A stretch of DNA of 5,857 nt. It comes from Hyphomicrobiales bacterium (GTDB lineage Bacteria > Pseudomonadota > Alphaproteobacteria > Rhizobiales > Beijerinckiaceae). A program made the translations under genes and the position numbers. The notes beneath the pieces were generated by a model. The model was given only the letters and a program-made list of their open reading frames with translations. It did no database searches and had not been told where the DNA came from. The DNA lies in the NCBI GenBank assembly GCA_028290085.1, contig JAQGKN010000448.1:1-5857 (forward strand). The letters run 5' to 3'. Positions within the stretch are counted from its first letter, which is position 1, and each line of letters opens with the position of its first letter. Of the stretch, positions 5,014 to 5,857 are shown piece by piece.

Positions 5014-5857
5014 ATGAGCTCTTCCGATAGCGAAAAAACCGTCCCGATGACGCATGAAACGTCTGCGGTGCAGGCCCTGGGAAGGATTGATGCTGGCACA
5101 CGGGCTGTCGTGTCGCCCATCCACATCAGCTCAACCTATATTCGTGATGCCGACAATCAATATCGGAGTGGTTTTTCTTACGGTCGCGCGGACAACGAGA
5201 CTGTTCGTGAGCTCGAGGCTATCGTTGCGATGCTCGAGAACGGTCAGGCTGCGCTCGCGTTCGGATCGGGCATGTCGGCCGCGGTCGCGCTTTGCGCGGC
5301 TCTCACGCCTGGCAGCCGCATTGTTGCACCGACAGTCATGTACTGGGCGTTACGCAATTGGCTCGCTACCGACGCTCGCGACATGGGATTGAACGTTTGT
5401 TTTGTCGATATGGCTGATCTCGCCTCTGTCAACGCCGCGGTCAGCGAACACCCAACCCAGATTGTGTGGATTGAAACGCCATCCAATCCTATGTGGGGCG
5501 TGATCGATATCGCAGCTGTTGCCGCCATCGCGCATCGGGCAGGCGCGCGTTTCGTCGTTGACTCCACTTGCGCGAGTCCAGTCCTGACCCGCCCCCTGGA
5601 TCTTGGCGCCGATGTGGTCATGCATTCCGCGTCAAAATATTTGAACGGACATTCCGACGTTATCGCGGGCGTGCTGGTGACGCGTCATCAGGACGATTTC
5701 TGGAAGAAGATTTCGCGGGTTCGATCCAGCCACGGAATGCTGCTTGGTCCCTTCGAAGCGTTCCTCGTCATACGGGGAATTCGCACCCTCCATCTCAGGG
5801 TGCGGGCGAGTTGCGTGACCGCTCTGGACCTTGCGCATCGCCTTACGACTCATTCTC
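5014..5857 (+). CDS. Cys/Met-metabolism PLP-dependent enzyme (cystathionine gamma-synthase-like), C-terminus cut by window edge
   Basis: The 281 visible codons cover the N-terminal arm and most of the PLP domain of a fold-type I trans-sulfuration enzyme. Landmarks are Tyr56 and Arg58 in SYGRADNE (phosphate contacts from the partner subunit), GSGMSA at 84-89 (cofactor phosphate), Tyr110 (ring stacking), ETPSNPMW at 154-161, Asp183 in VDST (pyridine nitrogen) and Lys208 in SASKYLNGHSD, the Schiff-base lysine. Members handle cystathionine, homocysteine, methionine or O-acylhomoserine. The substrate-deciding C-terminal part, including the carboxylate-binding Arg, lies outside the window, so no specific symbol is given. 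Departures from the common pattern are DNE for NPT after Arg58, MYW around Tyr110, and DST for DNT. The start ATG 5014 has only AGG 11 bases upstream. ATG 4942 is in frame and would add 24 residues, and ATG 5047 is also possible. Full length should be about 390-430 residues. Confidence 0.88.
   Translation, partial: MSSSDSEKTVPMTHETSAVQALGRIDAGTRAVVSPIHISSTYIRDADNQYRSGFSYGRADNETVRELEAIVAMLENGQAALAFGSGMSAAVALCAALTPGSRIVAPTVMYWALRNWLATDARDMGLNVCFVDMADLASVNAAVSEHPTQIVWIETPSNPMWGVIDIAAVAAIAHRAGARFVVDSTCASPVLTRPLDLGADVVMHSASKYLNGHSDVIAGVLVTRHQDDFWKKISRVRSSHGMLLGPFEAFLVIRGIRTLHLRVRASCVTALDLAHRLTTHS

Noticed and set aside
5014..5857. Naming the PLP enzyme metZ, metB or metC
   Set aside because: The motifs identify the superfamily but not the substrate, and the discriminating C-terminal part lies outside the window.

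Overview
The window looks like a piece of alphaproteobacterial chromosome, most likely from the order Hyphomicrobiales (the Bradyrhizobium/Hyphomicrobium/Beijerinckiaceae side). The reasons are the style of the FtsE and FtsX proteins, the gene order ftsE-ftsX-ydcF-plsC, a DUF3426 membrane protein divergent from ftsE, a perfect CtrA-type box (TTAA-N7-TTAA) between them, and moderately GC-rich coding sequence. The genus cannot be fixed from what is visible. No mobile element, tRNA, rRNA, CRISPR array or sign of recent transfer was seen.

Layout. Positions 1-3194 hold four genes on the minus strand, read right to left as a probable operon: ftsE (ATPase) and ftsX (membrane subunit) of the cell-division ABC-type complex, a membrane-anchored YdcF/DUF218 protein, and plsC (lysophosphatidate acyltransferase, running off the left edge with only its extreme C-terminus missing). 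Positions 3195-3286 are a compact divergent control region with the CtrA-type box and a GANTC site. Positions 3287-4401 hold a plus-strand pair: a DUF3426 single-pass membrane protein and hpt (hypoxanthine phosphoribosyltransferase), joined by an ATGA stop/start overlap. The tspO gene (TspO/MBR membrane protein, minus strand) meets hpt tail to tail with 3 bases between the stop codons. A 114-base divergent gap then leads to a Cys/Met-metabolism PLP enzyme on the plus strand, cut by the right edge after 281 codons.

How the genes fit together. The left half is an envelope and division module: FtsEX couples ATP hydrolysis to control of septal peptidoglycan hydrolysis, YdcF-family proteins are envelope-associated, and PlsC makes phosphatidic acid for membrane growth. 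The most interesting part is the centre. The DUF3426 protein resembles the membrane and periplasmic half of MJ0042-zinc-finger/DUF3426 proteins such as the Caulobacter polarity factor ZitP, but it has no zinc finger. It shares a short promoter region with ftsE that carries a textbook binding site for the cell-cycle master regulator CtrA. This suggests, but does not prove, opposed or coordinated cell-cycle control of ftsEX and of a zinc-finger-less ZitP-like protein coupled to a purine salvage gene. The right part (tspO and the PLP enzyme) looks like ordinary metabolic and accessory content.

Several start codons are uncertain. ftsE and ftsX both appear to start at TTG, and tspO probably at GTG. 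Alternatives are given in each entry.
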